From an uncultured Selenomonadales bacterium (GTDB lineage Bacteria > Bacillota > Negativicutes > Selenomonadales > Selenomonadaceae), in assembly GCA_900315155.1 (NCBI GenBank), contig OMYB01000002.1:272940-336939 (forward strand): 64,000 nt of DNA. Direction: 5' to 3'. The notes below the pieces were generated by a model. That model saw only the letters and a program-made list of their open reading frames with translations. It ran no database searches and had not been told where the DNA came from. A program made the position numbers and the translations under genes. Below are positions 19,192-28,317 of this stretch, piece by piece (the stretch's first letter is position 1; each line of letters begins with the position of its first letter).

Positions 19192-20715
19192 TCAAGCCTC
19201 CTGTACCGCTGCTACGAAGCGATCGAAGGCTTCCATGCCCTGTGCATTGCGTTTATAGACACCGGCATGCGTAAGGACCTGCAGGAATACCTGCCCGATC
19301 TCCTCTTGCAGCACTTTATTGACATTTTCTTTCGTGAGGCCCGGATATTTCTTCTGGACCGTCTGATACCACGCCGCATGCTTGGCGATCTCAGGGATAC
19401 CGGAAATATCTTCCGTCCCCTTGACGAGTTCCTCAGCCACCTGTGCCATCTCCGACTTCAGTCGTGCCGGCAGTACGGCGAGACCCATGACCTCGATGAG
19501 GCCGATGTTTTCCTTCTTGATGTGATGAACCTCTGCATGCGGATGGAAGATGCCGAGCGGATACTCCGGCGTCGTGCGGTTGTTGCGCAGCACGAGGTCG
19601 AGCTCGTAGCCCTCGCCCTTGCGGCGGGCAATCGGCGTAATCGTGTTATGCGGCGTACCATCCGTCTCCGCCAGGATACCAGCGGATTCATCGGAGTATC
19701 CGCGCCACTTCTTGAGGATCTTGTCGGCGAGATCCGTGAGTTCATCGCGATCCTCGCCCGTGAGGCGCAGCGTCGACATCGGCCATTTCACGCGGCCAAC
19801 CTTGACGTTCGGGAAATCCTTGAACGCATAGGTCTTCTCGACCGGAGCTTTCGCCATCGCAAACGTATAGCGGCCGCCCTGATAGTGGTCGTGCGTGAGG
19901 ATGGAGCCGCCGACGATCGGCAGGTCGGCATTCGAGCCGAGGAAATAATGCGGCAGGATCGTCACGAAATCGAGCAGGTTCTCAAAGCTGCGCTTCGACA
20001 CCTTCATGGGGACATGCTTACGGTTCAGCACGATGCAGTGCTCGTTGTAGTATGTATACGGGCTGTACTGCATGAACCAGCGATGACCGGACAGGCGCAG
20101 CGGGATCAGGCGGTGCGTCTTGCGCGCCGGATGACCGATGCGGCCGACATAGCCCTCGTTCTCGCGGCAGAGCAGGCATTTCGGATAGCTCGTCTGTGCC
20201 TGCTGCTTAGCCGCAGCGATATCGCGCGGATCCTTCTCCGGTTTCGACAGGTTGATCGTAACGTCGAGGTCGCCATACGGCGTTGCCGTCTGCCATACGA
20301 TATTCTTGTCGATGCGGTCCTTGCGGATGTAGTTCGACGCAATAGAAAACTTGTAGAACTCATCCGTCGCCGCTTTCGGGCTGCGGGCATAATCGCTGTT
20401 CCAGCGGCGGATAACCTCCGACGGGCGCGGCATGACACAGTCCATGATGCGCGTATCGAAGATATCGCGCTGCTCATTCGTGTTCTCGATCAGGCCTTTG
20501 CTGCTGGCATACTCCAGCATATTCCGGAGAATCGGGGCTGCCGTCGGCAGGTCCTCCTCCATCTCCATGAGGTCATCCTCAGGAACGTACTCATCCACCT
20601 GCAGGACATCGAGCAGGCAGTTGGCCGCATAGTAGCGGTCCTCGCGCGTGATCATGCCATGCTGCTTTGCGAAATGCAGCAGACGGTTGATTTCATGATT
20701 GATGTCGATAGCCAT
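19192..20715 (-). CDS. galT: UDP-glucose--hexose-1-phosphate uridylyltransferase, GalT2 family
   Basis: A 507-residue Leloir enzyme exchanging galactose-1-P for glucose-1-P on UDP. The length and the segments LPHYFLGSNADLPIVGGSILTHDHYQGG and GIFHPHAEVHHIKKENIGLIEVMGLAVLP match the Firmicute GalT2 family rather than the short E. coli type. It is co-transcribed with galK and galE upstream and the regulator downstream. Confidence 0.95.
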   Translation of the reverse strand: MAIDINHEINRLLHFAKQHGMITREDRYYAANCLLDVLQVDEYVPEDDLMEMEEDLPTAAPILRNMLEYASSKGLIENTNEQRDIFDTRIMDCVMPRPSEVIRRWNSDYARSPKAATDEFYKFSIASNYIRKDRIDKNIVWQTATPYGDLDVTINLSKPEKDPRDIAAAKQQAQTSYPKCLLCRENEGYVGRIGHPARKTHRLIPLRLSGHRWFMQYSPYTYYNEHCIVLNRKHVPMKVSKRSFENLLDFVTILPHYFLGSNADLPIVGGSILTHDHYQGGRYTFAMAKAPVEKTYAFKDFPNVKVGRVKWPMSTLRLTGEDRDELTDLADKILKKWRGYSDESAGILAETDGTPHNTITPIARRKGEGYELDLVLRNNRTTPEYPLGIFHPHAEVHHIKKENIGLIEVMGLAVLPARLKSEMAQVAEELVKGTEDISGIPEIAKHAAWYQTVQKKYPGLTKENVNKVLQEEIGQVFLQVLTHAGVYKRNAQGMEAFDRFVAAVQEA

Positions 20716-20746
20716 GATTATCTGACGCTCCCTTTATATCTCTCGA

Positions 20747-21736
20747 TTATTTCTCGTATCCATCCGGATGTTTCTGATGCCACGTCCAGGCCGTACCGAT
20801 GACGCGCTCGACATCCGTGTACTGCGGGTTCCAGCCGAGCACCTTGCGGGCCTTGGCACTGGATGCGATCAGCTGGGCCGGGTCGCCGGCGCGGCGTTTG
20901 CCCATCTCCACCTTGATATCCCTGCCCGTGACCTTCTTGGCAGCCTCGATCATCTCCTTAACGGAGAAGCCTTTGCCGTTGCCGAGGTTGAAGATATTGC
21001 TCTCGCCGCCCTTGCGCAGATACTCGAGAGCGAGCACATGGGCATCGGCGAGGTCGATGACGTGGATATAGTCACGCAGGCACGTGCCATCCGGCGTTGC
21101 ATAATCATCACCGAAAATCGTGATATGGTCGCGCTTGCCGAGCGGAACCTGCAGGATGAGCGGAATCAGATGCGTCTCCGGATGATGATCCTCGCCGATG
21201 GAACCATCGTCGAGAGCACCGGCTGCGTTGAAATAACGCAGGGAGACATAGCGGATGCCGTCTGCACGGCTGACCCACTTCATCATCTTCTCCATCGTGC
21301 GTTTCGTCTCACCATACGTGTTAGTCGGATTCGTCTCGTCGTCCTCCATGATAGGCACGCGCTTCGGCTCGCCGTAGACAGCAGCCGTCGAGGAGAACAC
21401 GATCTTGTCGACGTGATGGCGGACCATCGCCTCGAGCAGGACCTGCATGCCATAGACGTTGTTATTGAAGTATTTCAGCGGCTTCTCCATGCTCTCGCCA
21501 ACGAGGGAATTCGCTGCGAAATGGATGACTGCCTCGATGTCGTTCTCCGTGAAGATCTTGTCGAGCACCGATGCATCGCGGATATCACCCTCGTAGAATT
21601 TCGCCTTCGGATTCAGTGCATCGCGATGACCCGTCTGCAGGTTATCGACGATAACGACGTCCTCCCCCTTCTCCACGAGCTGATGAACCGCATGAGAACC
21701 GATATAACCGGCGCCGCCGCAAACTAAGATTGACAT
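20747..21736 (-). CDS. galE: UDP-glucose 4-epimerase
   Basis: A 329-residue short-chain dehydrogenase-type enzyme that regenerates UDP-glucose from UDP-galactose. It has the NAD-binding [16 protein letters not shown], the catalytic Ser/Tyr region [15 protein letters not shown] and [15 protein letters not shown], and ends [13 protein letters not shown]. The ATG at 21736 follows AAAGGGG; nine residues upstream are unlikely to be translated. Confidence 0.95.
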   Translation of the reverse strand: MSILVCGGAGYIGSHAVHQLVEKGEDVVIVDNLQTGHRDALNPKAKFYEGDIRDASVLDKIFTENDIEAVIHFAANSLVGESMEKPLKYFNNNVYGMQVLLEAMVRHHVDKIVFSSTAAVYGEPKRVPIMEDDETNPTNTYGETKRTMEKMMKWVSRADGIRYVSLRYFNAAGALDDGSIGEDHHPETHLIPLILQVPLGKRDHITIFGDDYATPDGTCLRDYIHVIDLADAHVLALEYLRKGGESNIFNLGNGKGFSVKEMIEAAKKVTGRDIKVEMGKRRAGDPAQLIASSAKARKVLGWNPQYTDVERVIGTAWTWHQKHPDGYEK

Positions 21737-21837
21737 GTTGAAAACCCCTTTTCCTGACATGACACATAAAGAAGCGGAATACTGCGTGCTGCCTCTTTCA
21801 TCATAGCAGATTCCGCCATAAAATTAAAGATGAAAAT

Positions 21838-21851
21838 GGAAACCGTTTATC
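21838..21851. promoter_or_regulatory. Operator-like site between galK and galE
   Basis: GGAAACCGTTTATC immediately after the galK stop. It resembles the other GTAAACG-type sites in the locus and may serve as an internal operator. Confidence 0.45.
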
Positions 21852-23024
21852 TCAGTCGATGCGATGCGTACCATCGGAGATGCTCGCTACGACGAAACTC
21901 GGTGCATAACCAATCTTTGCCGTGTATTTCTCAGCGACCGTTTTCTTGAACGTATCGATAGCGTCATTCTTCACGATGCTGACCGTGCTGCCGCCGAAGC
22001 CGGCACCCGTCATGCGGGAACCGATAACGCCCGGAACGGACCAGGCGGTCTCAGCGAGCGTATCGAGCTCGACGCCCGTGACATCGTAGTCATCGCGCAG
22101 GGAGAAATGCGACTCATTCATGAGCTTGCCGAACTTCTCGATGTCGTTATCCTCGAGGGCCTGTACCGCCTCGAGCGCGCGGTTGTTCTCATAGACGGCA
22201 TGGCGGGCACGCTGACGCTCGAGCTGCTCGGAGATATGGCCTGCGAGCTTGTTGAACTCCTCATTGGAGAGCTCGCCGAGGGCACCCAGTTCCGGCTTGA
22301 CTTCCTTGAGCTCGTTGAGCGCATGCTCGCACTGGGCGCGGCGCACGTTGTAGGCAGACGAAGCGAGGCTGTGCGGCTTGTTCGTGTTCGTGATGACGAT
22401 GCTCGCATCCTTCAGCGCAATCTTGCTGTAACGGTAGTCGAGCGTGTTGCAGTCGAGCAGGATCGCGCAATCCTTCTTGCCCATGCCGACGGCGAACTGA
22501 TCCATGATGCCGCAGTTGACACCGACGAACTGGTTCTCAGCCTTCTGCGAGAGCTTGACCATCTCGACCATGTCGAGGCCAAAGCCAAAAGCATCTTCGA
22601 GAATCACGGACATGAGCACTTCGAGCGATGCGGAGGAGGAAAGGCCTGCGCCAGCCGGCAGCGTACCGTAGAACACGATATCAAAGCCGTGAGCTGCCTT
22701 ATGGCCGGCCTTCTCGAAGACATCGACAACGCCCATCGGGTAGTTGGCCCAATCTTTCGCCTTATCGTACTGCAGGCCGCTCATCGGGAACTCGACGACG
22801 CCCTTATCCTCAAGGTTCATCGAATAGACGCGGGACTTATCATCGGTACGGTCTGCGACCACGGCATACGTGCCGAGCGAAATCGCGCACGGGAAAACGT
22901 GGCCGCCATTGTAATCCGTATGCTCGCCGATCAGGTTCACGCGGCCCGGAGAGAAGAAGCTGCGTTTTGCCGGATGACCGAATTTTTCCTCGAATACTTT
23001 CTTCATGTTGTCCAGGATTTCCAT
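21852..23024 (-). CDS. galK: Galactokinase
   Basis: A 390-residue GHMP kinase phosphorylating galactose at C1. It shows the galactokinase signature GRVNLIGEHTDYNGGHVFP (residues about 28-46), the ATP loop LPAGAGLSSSASLEVL, and MTGAGFGGSTVSIV near the C-terminus. The ATG at 23024 is preceded by GGAGG. It is the first gene of galK-E-T-R. Confidence 0.96.
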   Translation of the reverse strand: MEILDNMKKVFEEKFGHPAKRSFFSPGRVNLIGEHTDYNGGHVFPCAISLGTYAVVADRTDDKSRVYSMNLEDKGVVEFPMSGLQYDKAKDWANYPMGVVDVFEKAGHKAAHGFDIVFYGTLPAGAGLSSSASLEVLMSVILEDAFGFGLDMVEMVKLSQKAENQFVGVNCGIMDQFAVGMGKKDCAILLDCNTLDYRYSKIALKDASIVITNTNKPHSLASSAYNVRRAQCEHALNELKEVKPELGALGELSNEEFNKLAGHISEQLERQRARHAVYENNRALEAVQALEDNDIEKFGKLMNESHFSLRDDYDVTGVELDTLAETAWSVPGVIGSRMTGAGFGGSTVSIVKNDAIDTFKKTVAEKYTAKIGYAPSFVVASISDGTHRID

Positions 23025-23084
23025 TGAAAATACCTCCATTACTCTGCTCTGCCCGATTTGCGTTATCTTTCGCACAATTAAATC

Positions 23085-23098
23085 GGTAAGCGTTTACC
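23085..23098. promoter_or_regulatory. LacI-type palindromic operator in the galK leader
   Basis: A near-perfect palindrome GGTAAGCGTTTACC, typical of LacI/GalR family operators, lying downstream of the galK promoter and about 60 bp before the start codon. Confidence 0.7.
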
Positions 23099-23111
23099 AA
23101 TTTCTCCGGGG

Positions 23112-23151
23112 AAAAGGCACAGCGGAGGACCTGCCCCTCTCTGTGCCTTTT
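23112..23151 (-). promoter_or_regulatory. Terminator-like hairpin in the galK leader
   Basis: A perfect 11-bp stem AAAAGGCACAG / CTGTGCCTTTT between the promoter and galK. In the minus-strand RNA the 3' arm ends in UUUU, so it could attenuate galKETR transcription or simply stabilise the leader. On the plus strand the T-run is longer. Confidence 0.5.
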
Positions 23152-23168
23152 TTCCTCTTGTTGTTTCT

Positions 23169-23217
23169 AGTTTACCGCTTTTGCCTACTTCTGTCAAGTA
23201 CTTTCGTAAACGATTTC
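23169..23217 (-). promoter_or_regulatory. galKETR promoter with upstream operator
   Basis: On the minus strand, TTGACA (23197-23192), a 17-bp spacer and TAAACT (23174-23169). GGAAATCGTTTACG at about 23205-23217 sits just upstream of the -35 box and matches the downstream operator half-site. Confidence 0.75.
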
Positions 23218-23250
23218 CCATCTATCTTGTCAGGCATGATAACGGTTGTC

Positions 23251-23772
23251 TTATTCTTTCGTGAGCGTGAAGTTATCGAACGAGCCCCAGTTGCCCGCAT
23301 TGCCGTCTACCATAACGCCGATCGTGAGCTTGCCGCCCTTGACCTCGACGCCGGAGACCGTCCAGGTCTGCCACTTGTTCCAGCCTGTGTTCTTGATATC
23401 GGCCGTCTTTTTCTGGCCGTTGCACTCTGCGAACAGCTGCATGGCTTTCTCGCCGCCGCCGCCCTGCGTCATGACCGTAACCGTGTACGTGCCGTCCGGT
23501 ACATCCTCGACGACCTGGCTGGCCGTGAACTTGAAATCCTTGTCCTTCCAGAAATGCATAGCGCCTTTGCCCTGCATGTCGCCCTGCTTCGTCGCGATAT
23601 CGACGCAGCGGTCACCGGCGATATCCCAGCCGACCGTCTTGCCTTCCTCGAAATCCGGGTTCAGGATGAGATCCGTCTCGTCCGTTGCCGCTTCCGAAAC
23701 AGACGGAGCAGCAAAAACCGAACCAGCGAGCAGAGCAGCACAGACAGCCGCCGTCATACGATACATTTTCAT
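23251..23772 (-). CDS. Secreted free-standing galactan-binding module (CBM61-like)
   Basis: 173 residues: a signal peptide ending VSEAA, then a single beta-sandwich module starting LNPDFEEGKTVGWDIAGD and ending GVMVDGNAGNWGSFDNFTLTKE. The module is clearly homologous to the C-terminal domain of the neighbouring GH53 galactanase. They share the MTQGGGG/STQGGGG loop, the TADIK-WNKW core and the PGNWG/AGNWG end. No catalytic domain is present. It lies 56 nt downstream of the galactanase gene and is likely co-transcribed; galactan capture is inferred. Confidence 0.75.
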   Translation of the reverse strand: MKMYRMTAAVCAALLAGSVFAAPSVSEAATDETDLILNPDFEEGKTVGWDIAGDRCVDIATKQGDMQGKGAMHFWKDKDFKFTASQVVEDVPDGTYTVTVMTQGGGGEKAMQLFAECNGQKKTADIKNTGWNKWQTWTVSGVEVKGGKLTIGVMVDGNAGNWGSFDNFTLTKE

Positions 23773-23828
23773 GATAAATTCCTCCTATATAGATACAATT
23801 TTTTATTTAAGAAAAGTATGGTTTTCTT

Positions 23829-25685
23829 TCATTCCTGCAGGAAAAACTCGAAGTTATCGAGCGTGCCCCAGTTGCCCGGTGCACCATCCATGATGACGCC
23901 GGCCTCTGCCGTGCCATCCTTGATCTCGACATCCGTGATCTCGAACGTGTTCCATTTGTTCCACGCCGTATCCTTGATGTCCGCCGTCTTCATCTGGCCG
24001 CCCGTCGTGAGGAAGAGCTTGTAGCTCGTCTGGCCGCCACCGCCCTGCGTGGAGACGCGGACCGTATACTTGCCCGGCTTCAGCCCCGTGAACTTCTGGT
24101 AAGCCTTGAAGTGGAACGCTTTGTCCGCCCAGTAATGCATCGAGCCTTTGCCCTGCGAATCGCCGGCCTTGCTGATCGGATTGACGGCACTCGCATCGCC
24201 CTCGATGGTCCAGCCGTTCAGCGTGACATCTTCAAAACCCGGATTCTTGAACAGGTTGACCTTCTTGATCACCTTGACCTTGGCCTCGACCGGCTGTTTC
24301 AGCTCGTTGATCGTGCCCTTGACCGTATAGGTGCCGAGTTTGCTGTAGACCGGTGCCGCCTCTTTCCACGTCACGGCGAGCTCTTTCGTATGATCGTCCG
24401 TATACGTTACGAGCACGGTCTTCGGCATCTTCGTCGGCACACCGATGTTGCCGATGACCGTCGGCACCTCGGCCTCTTTGAACGTCGGCGTTACCGCCTT
24501 GGCCGTCTTATCGGAGACATCCTTCCAGACGTCCATGGATTCGAGCGCGCGGCCGTTGTTATCGAACATCGCGAGGTTATCCCACTCGTTGCCCTCGCCG
24601 GTCTTCCAGCCGACATTCGGCACGGCGTACCAATCCGGTGCCCAGTAGAACATGCCGATGCCGCGGTTATTCGGGACCTGAGACACGCGCTCCATGACCG
24701 CACGCAGCCCCGAGGCCTGCCCCTGCGGCGTCGAGCGGAAGCCGCCGATGCGCTCCTCGGCCGGGCCGTAGGCATTGGCCATCTTATCGAAGTTCTGGTT
24801 CGTGTAGCCGAACGCCGTCTCGACGACGACCACATCCTTATTGTAACGCTTCGAGATATCGTTGATGTTGTTCGAAAGGTCGTCGAGCGTGCCATGCCAG
24901 AACGGATAGTAGCTAAGACCGATGACATCAAAATCGTTGACCTTGTTCTCGTTGATCAGCGCGTTGAAGAAATTCTGGTAAATCCAGTTGTTACCACCGT
25001 CCGCGAGGTGGATCATCGTCTTGATCTCGTGTTTCGGGTCGTTGTCATGGATAGCCTGCAGGCCGGCCTGCACGAGGCGCGCGAGCTCCTTGCCGTTATC
25101 GTCGCCGGGGAACTTGCCCTCCGGCCACATCATGCCGTTCATGATCTCGTTGCCGACCTGAATCATATCCGGCTGCGTGCCCTGCGCCTGGAAATCTTTC
25201 AGCACCTTTGCCGTGTAATCGTAGACATCCTTGACGAGCTGATCCTTGCTGTGCCCCTCCCAGGCATGCGGCTTGGCCTGCTTGCCCGGATCCGCCCAGA
25301 AATCGCTGTAATGGAAATCGATGAGCACTTTGAGGCCGAGCGCCTTCGCGCGCTTCGTCATCTCGAGCGCCTTGGCCTCATCCGTATCACCGCCGCCGCC
25401 CGGGCCGGCTTTCGGATCATTCCAGATGCGGAAGCGCACCCAATTCACGCCGTGCTCCTTGAAAATCTGCAGCACATCCTTCGGCGTGCCATCGACATCT
25501 TTGAACACCGCACCATTCGCCTCGAGAGCCGGAACCATGGAAAGATCGGCACCCTTCATGAAGTTATCCGAAAGGTTCGGGATCGGGTCCACCTGCACAG
25601 CCGCGTCCGCCTGTGGCTGGAACGCCATCAAAGACCCGGCCACGAGAGCCGACAGGACGAGCCGCTGCAACCTATTTTTCTTCAT
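23829..25685 (-). CDS. Arabinogalactan endo-beta-1,4-galactanase (GH53) with CBM61-like domain
   Basis: A 618-residue secreted glycosidase cutting beta-1,4-galactan side chains of pectin. Domain order: signal peptide; GH53 barrel (about 40-390) beginning FMKGADLSMVPALEANG, with acid/base Glu180 in VGNEIMNG and nucleophile Glu289 in VVVVETAFGY; a bacterial Ig-like bridge (about 410-475, IGNIGVPTKMPKTVLVTY); and a C-terminal carbohydrate-binding module (about 480-618). Released galacto-oligosaccharides would feed the adjacent galKET operon. No transporter is visible in the window. Confidence 0.93.
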   Translation of the reverse strand: MKKNRLQRLVLSALVAGSLMAFQPQADAAVQVDPIPNLSDNFMKGADLSMVPALEANGAVFKDVDGTPKDVLQIFKEHGVNWVRFRIWNDPKAGPGGGGDTDEAKALEMTKRAKALGLKVLIDFHYSDFWADPGKQAKPHAWEGHSKDQLVKDVYDYTAKVLKDFQAQGTQPDMIQVGNEIMNGMMWPEGKFPGDDNGKELARLVQAGLQAIHDNDPKHEIKTMIHLADGGNNWIYQNFFNALINENKVNDFDVIGLSYYPFWHGTLDDLSNNINDISKRYNKDVVVVETAFGYTNQNFDKMANAYGPAEERIGGFRSTPQGQASGLRAVMERVSQVPNNRGIGMFYWAPDWYAVPNVGWKTGEGNEWDNLAMFDNNGRALESMDVWKDVSDKTAKAVTPTFKEAEVPTVIGNIGVPTKMPKTVLVTYTDDHTKELAVTWKEAAPVYSKLGTYTVKGTINELKQPVEAKVKVIKKVNLFKNPGFEDVTLNGWTIEGDASAVNPISKAGDSQGKGSMHYWADKAFHFKAYQKFTGLKPGKYTVRVSTQGGGGQTSYKLFLTTGGQMKTADIKDTAWNKWNTFEITDVEIKDGTAEAGVIMDGAPGNWGTLDNFEFFLQE

Positions 25686-25744
25686 TACCTTTCACCTCAT
25701 ACCCTTTATCGACAAAATCGACAACCATTTCAAGTTTCCCATTC

Positions 25745-25777
25745 ATTATAGATGAACCGTCTTTCCATCGGTTTTCC
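25745..25777 (-). promoter_or_regulatory. Galactanase promoter region
   Basis: TATAAT at 25750-25745 on the minus strand has only a weak -35. GGAAAACCGATGGA (25777-25764) over the -35 position resembles the operator overlapping the galM -35 box. Confidence 0.4.
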
Positions 25778-25924
25778 AAACCTGAAAAAGTTTTCATGCA
25801 GGATCGCAAATCCTGCGGGGCAGGAGAACGCGCCAGGTAAGCCGAATATCACAGTATGCAAAAGAATTGTCTGCTATACTAGTAGTATGAAAATGCAATA
25901 AACTTCGTTGAAAGGATCGATATT

Positions 25925-26521
25925 ATGGGAAAATGGGCTTTTATCTATTCATCCGTAACGGGAAACACGAAGAAGGTCGCCGCGGCGATGGCTGAGGCTG
26001 CCGGGGACGCAGACCTCTTCCGCGTGCAGGATGCACCAGAGGATCTCTCCGGCTATGAGGTCGTGTGCGTCGGCTACTGGCTCCGCCTCGGCGGCCCCGA
26101 TCCGTTGACGCTGAAACTCCTGCCGCAGATTCATGATGCAAAAGTGTGCTTTTTCCAGACGCATGGCACCGACCCGACGAGTGAGCACGCCATCACGTCC
26201 TTCGCCCGTGCCGGATATGCGCTCGGCCCGGGCTGCGAGATCCTCGGCACATTCGGCTGCCAGGGAGCCATCAACCCGGCTCTCCTCGAAAAACGCAAAA
26301 AGGAAGCCCCGAATGGTCCGCACCACGGGCCGCACAGCCTGGAGCGCTGGGCAAAAGCCGCGAATCACCCCGATGATGCCGACCTGCAGGCTGCACAGGA
26401 TTTCGTCAAAGCCATGCAGCACAAACTCGTCGTCCGCGAGCAGTACCGCAAGAAAAAAGCGGCGAAAATCGCCGCGCTGAAGAAAAACAAGGAGCAGGCA
26501 CAGGAGGAAAACCATGGATAA
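25925..26521 (+). CDS. Flavodoxin-family protein
   Basis: 198 residues. It has an FMN-binding flavodoxin P-loop [21 protein letters not shown] at the start, the 60s region [11 protein letters not shown], and [11 protein letters not shown] at about 78-88. This resembles the BilS-like flavodoxins of anaerobes more than classical flavodoxin. The tail (about 160-198) is a Lys/Glu-rich helix. It overlaps moaC by eight bases, suggesting coupled expression. A redox role linked to molybdoenzyme or nitrate metabolism is inference. Confidence 0.75.
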   Translation: MGKWAFIYSSVTGNTKKVAAAMAEAAGDADLFRVQDAPEDLSGYEVVCVGYWLRLGGPDPLTLKLLPQIHDAKVCFFQTHGTDPTSEHAITSFARAGYALGPGCEILGTFGCQGAINPALLEKRKKEAPNGPHHGPHSLERWAKAANHPDDADLQAAQDFVKAMQHKLVVREQYRKKKAAKIAALKKNKEQAQEENHG

Positions 26522-26996
26522 TGCTACAGGTCTGACACATTTCGATGCCCAGGGACAGGCCATCATGGTCGATGTAAGCGGCAAGAAGGAGACCTGCCGC
26601 GTAGCCGTCGCGAGCGGCGTCATCGCCGTAAACCAGGCCGTCTACGATGCCATTGAGCAGGGAACGGCGAAAAAAGGCGACGTACTCGGCGTAGCCCGCA
26701 TCGCCGGCATCATGGGCATCAAGGCCACGAGCTCCGTCATCCCCCTCTGCCACCCGCTCCCCATCGCGAAATGCAGCATCGACTTTGAGATGCTGCCCGA
26801 CGAATGCGCCGTAAAGGCCATCGCCACCGTAAAGGTAACCGGCAAAACCGGCGTCGAGATGGAAGCCCTGCACGGCGTCTCCGTCGCGCTCCTCACCATC
26901 TACGACATGTGCAAAGCCATCGACAAGCGCATGGAAATCCGCTACATCCACCTCGACAGCAAAAGCGGCGGCAAAAGCGGCGACTTCGTCCGCTGA
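26514..26996 (+). CDS. moaC: Cyclic pyranopterin monophosphate synthase MoaC
   Basis: A 160-residue enzyme making cPMP in molybdenum cofactor synthesis. The motifs [39 protein letters not shown] and [26 protein letters not shown] are all present. Lying beside narGHJI it fits supply of Mo-bisMGD to the nitrate reductase. A strong terminator follows. Confidence 0.96.
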   Translation: MDNATGLTHFDAQGQAIMVDVSGKKETCRVAVASGVIAVNQAVYDAIEQGTAKKGDVLGVARIAGIMGIKATSSVIPLCHPLPIAKCSIDFEMLPDECAVKAIATVKVTGKTGVEMEALHGVSVALLTIYDMCKAIDKRMEIRYIHLDSKSGGKSGDFVR

Positions 26997-27027
26997 TACG
27001 ATCTTCCAAAAATCATTATGACACGCA

Positions 27028-27072
27028 AAGAAGGCTGCTGCATGGGTACAATCCTCATGCAGCAGCCTTCTT
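27028..27072. terminator. Bidirectional terminator between moaC and narI
   Basis: A perfect 17-bp stem (arms 27028-27044 and 27056-27072) around an 11-base loop, between the convergent moaC and narI genes. Confidence 0.9.
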
Positions 27073-27097
27073 ATTGCTATTGACCTATTGGTTTTTG

Positions 27098-27763
27098 TTA
27101 TTTCCGGCGATAGATGATGTCGTTGCGGAACATGTACTCGAACGGGAGGCTCAGGCAGTGGACGAGGCGCGTAAACGGGAAGACAATCGCGACGAGCATC
27201 CAGCTGAGCATGTGCACGCGGAAGATCGTCGGGATGTTTTCCATGAGGCTCACGTCCGGCTGCAGCATGAGCACGGAGCGGAACCACGGGGAGATGGCCT
27301 CGCGGTAGTCGAACGCGCCAGAGATGTTGCTGAGCGTGCCCGCGCAGCCCGTGATAATCGCGAGTGCGAGGAACAGGTAGAGCACGCGGTCCATGTTGCT
27401 CGTGTTGGCCTTCATGCGCGGCGAGCCGGCGAAACGGCGTTTCATGAGCAGCAGGAAGCCGCCAAGGAACAGGATGCCCGCGGGGATACCGCCCGCCAGG
27501 GCAATCATGTGGTAGGTGGCTTCATCGGTGCCGGCCATCTTCGTGACGAATTTCGGCACGAGGACGCCGATGATATGGCCGCCCAGCGCCATGACCAGGC
27601 CGAGATGGAACATCGGGCCTGCCCATTTCAGGCTTTTCTTATCGAGGAACTCGCTGGACTTCGTCGTCCATGTGCGCTCCCCGCGCGTATAGCGCATGAC
27701 CGTACCGACGACGAGGATCGTCAGCGCGATGTATGGCAGGACGCCATAGAGAAAGGTATTCAT
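27098..27763 (-). CDS. narI: Respiratory nitrate reductase gamma subunit (cytochrome b)
   Basis: A 221-residue membrane protein with five predicted membrane segments. It is the di-heme quinol-oxidising anchor of NarGHI. Family features include the N-terminal FLYGVLPYIALTILVVGTVMRY, FHLGLVMALGGHIIGVLVP, and the histidine-bearing MLSWMLVAIVFPFTRLVHCLSLPFEYMFR. It overlaps narJ by four bases. Confidence 0.94.
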   Translation of the reverse strand: MNTFLYGVLPYIALTILVVGTVMRYTRGERTWTTKSSEFLDKKSLKWAGPMFHLGLVMALGGHIIGVLVPKFVTKMAGTDEATYHMIALAGGIPAGILFLGGFLLLMKRRFAGSPRMKANTSNMDRVLYLFLALAIITGCAGTLSNISGAFDYREAISPWFRSVLMLQPDVSLMENIPTIFRVHMLSWMLVAIVFPFTRLVHCLSLPFEYMFRNDIIYRRK

Positions 27764-28317
27764 ACGTGTTCCGCCTCCAATCCTTCTGTAGTCATGAGCG
27801 CGACATCGATGAGGAGCGTCTGCGGCAGCTTCGCCTCGACGAGGCGGCTGCGCAGGAGTTTCAGCTTATCCGATGCCTTCTCAAGGACGGATTTCGCATG
27901 ATCCGCAGGGATTGCCGCCGCGAGCTCGAGCAGGGCGGGCAGATAGTCTGGCAGATCCTTATTCACATCGAAGCCATTCTCGAGGAACAGTTCTTTGTAC
28001 GCGTGCATTTCCTGCGACTGCTTGCCGAAATCCGTGCGGTCGTGGTTCGTGAGGTACAGATTCGTGTTCTGTGAGAAATCGAAGCTGCGCACGTACTGTG
28101 CCTCAAACTCCTCCGGGCTGGTCTCATCGACATAGTCGCAGAACTGCGTCAGGAGGTCGCGTGCCTGCGGCATCTCCACCTCGCGGACGACAGTACGCCA
28201 TTCCGGGAATTCCTCCCACCAGTCGGCATCCGGATAGGAAAGCAGGAATGCGGTGCTCGCGAGAGCCTTCGTATAGTCTGCCGGCTGTTTTGCGTTTTCC
28301 TCACTCATTCGTTGCAC
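27760..28317 (-). CDS. narJ: Nitrate reductase assembly chaperone NarJ
   Basis: A 185-residue cytoplasmic chaperone for insertion of the molybdenum cofactor into NarG. It has LSYPDADWWEEFPEW near the start and the conserved YVRSFDFSQNTNLYLTNH at about residues 78-95. It overlaps narH by 13 bases and narI by four, so the three are translationally coupled. Confidence 0.92.
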   Translation of the reverse strand: MQRMSEENAKQPADYTKALASTAFLLSYPDADWWEEFPEWRTVVREVEMPQARDLLTQFCDYVDETSPEEFEAQYVRSFDFSQNTNLYLTNHDRTDFGKQSQEMHAYKELFLENGFDVNKDLPDYLPALLELAAAIPADHAKSVLEKASDKLKLLRSRLVEAKLPQTLLIDVALMTTEGLEAEHV

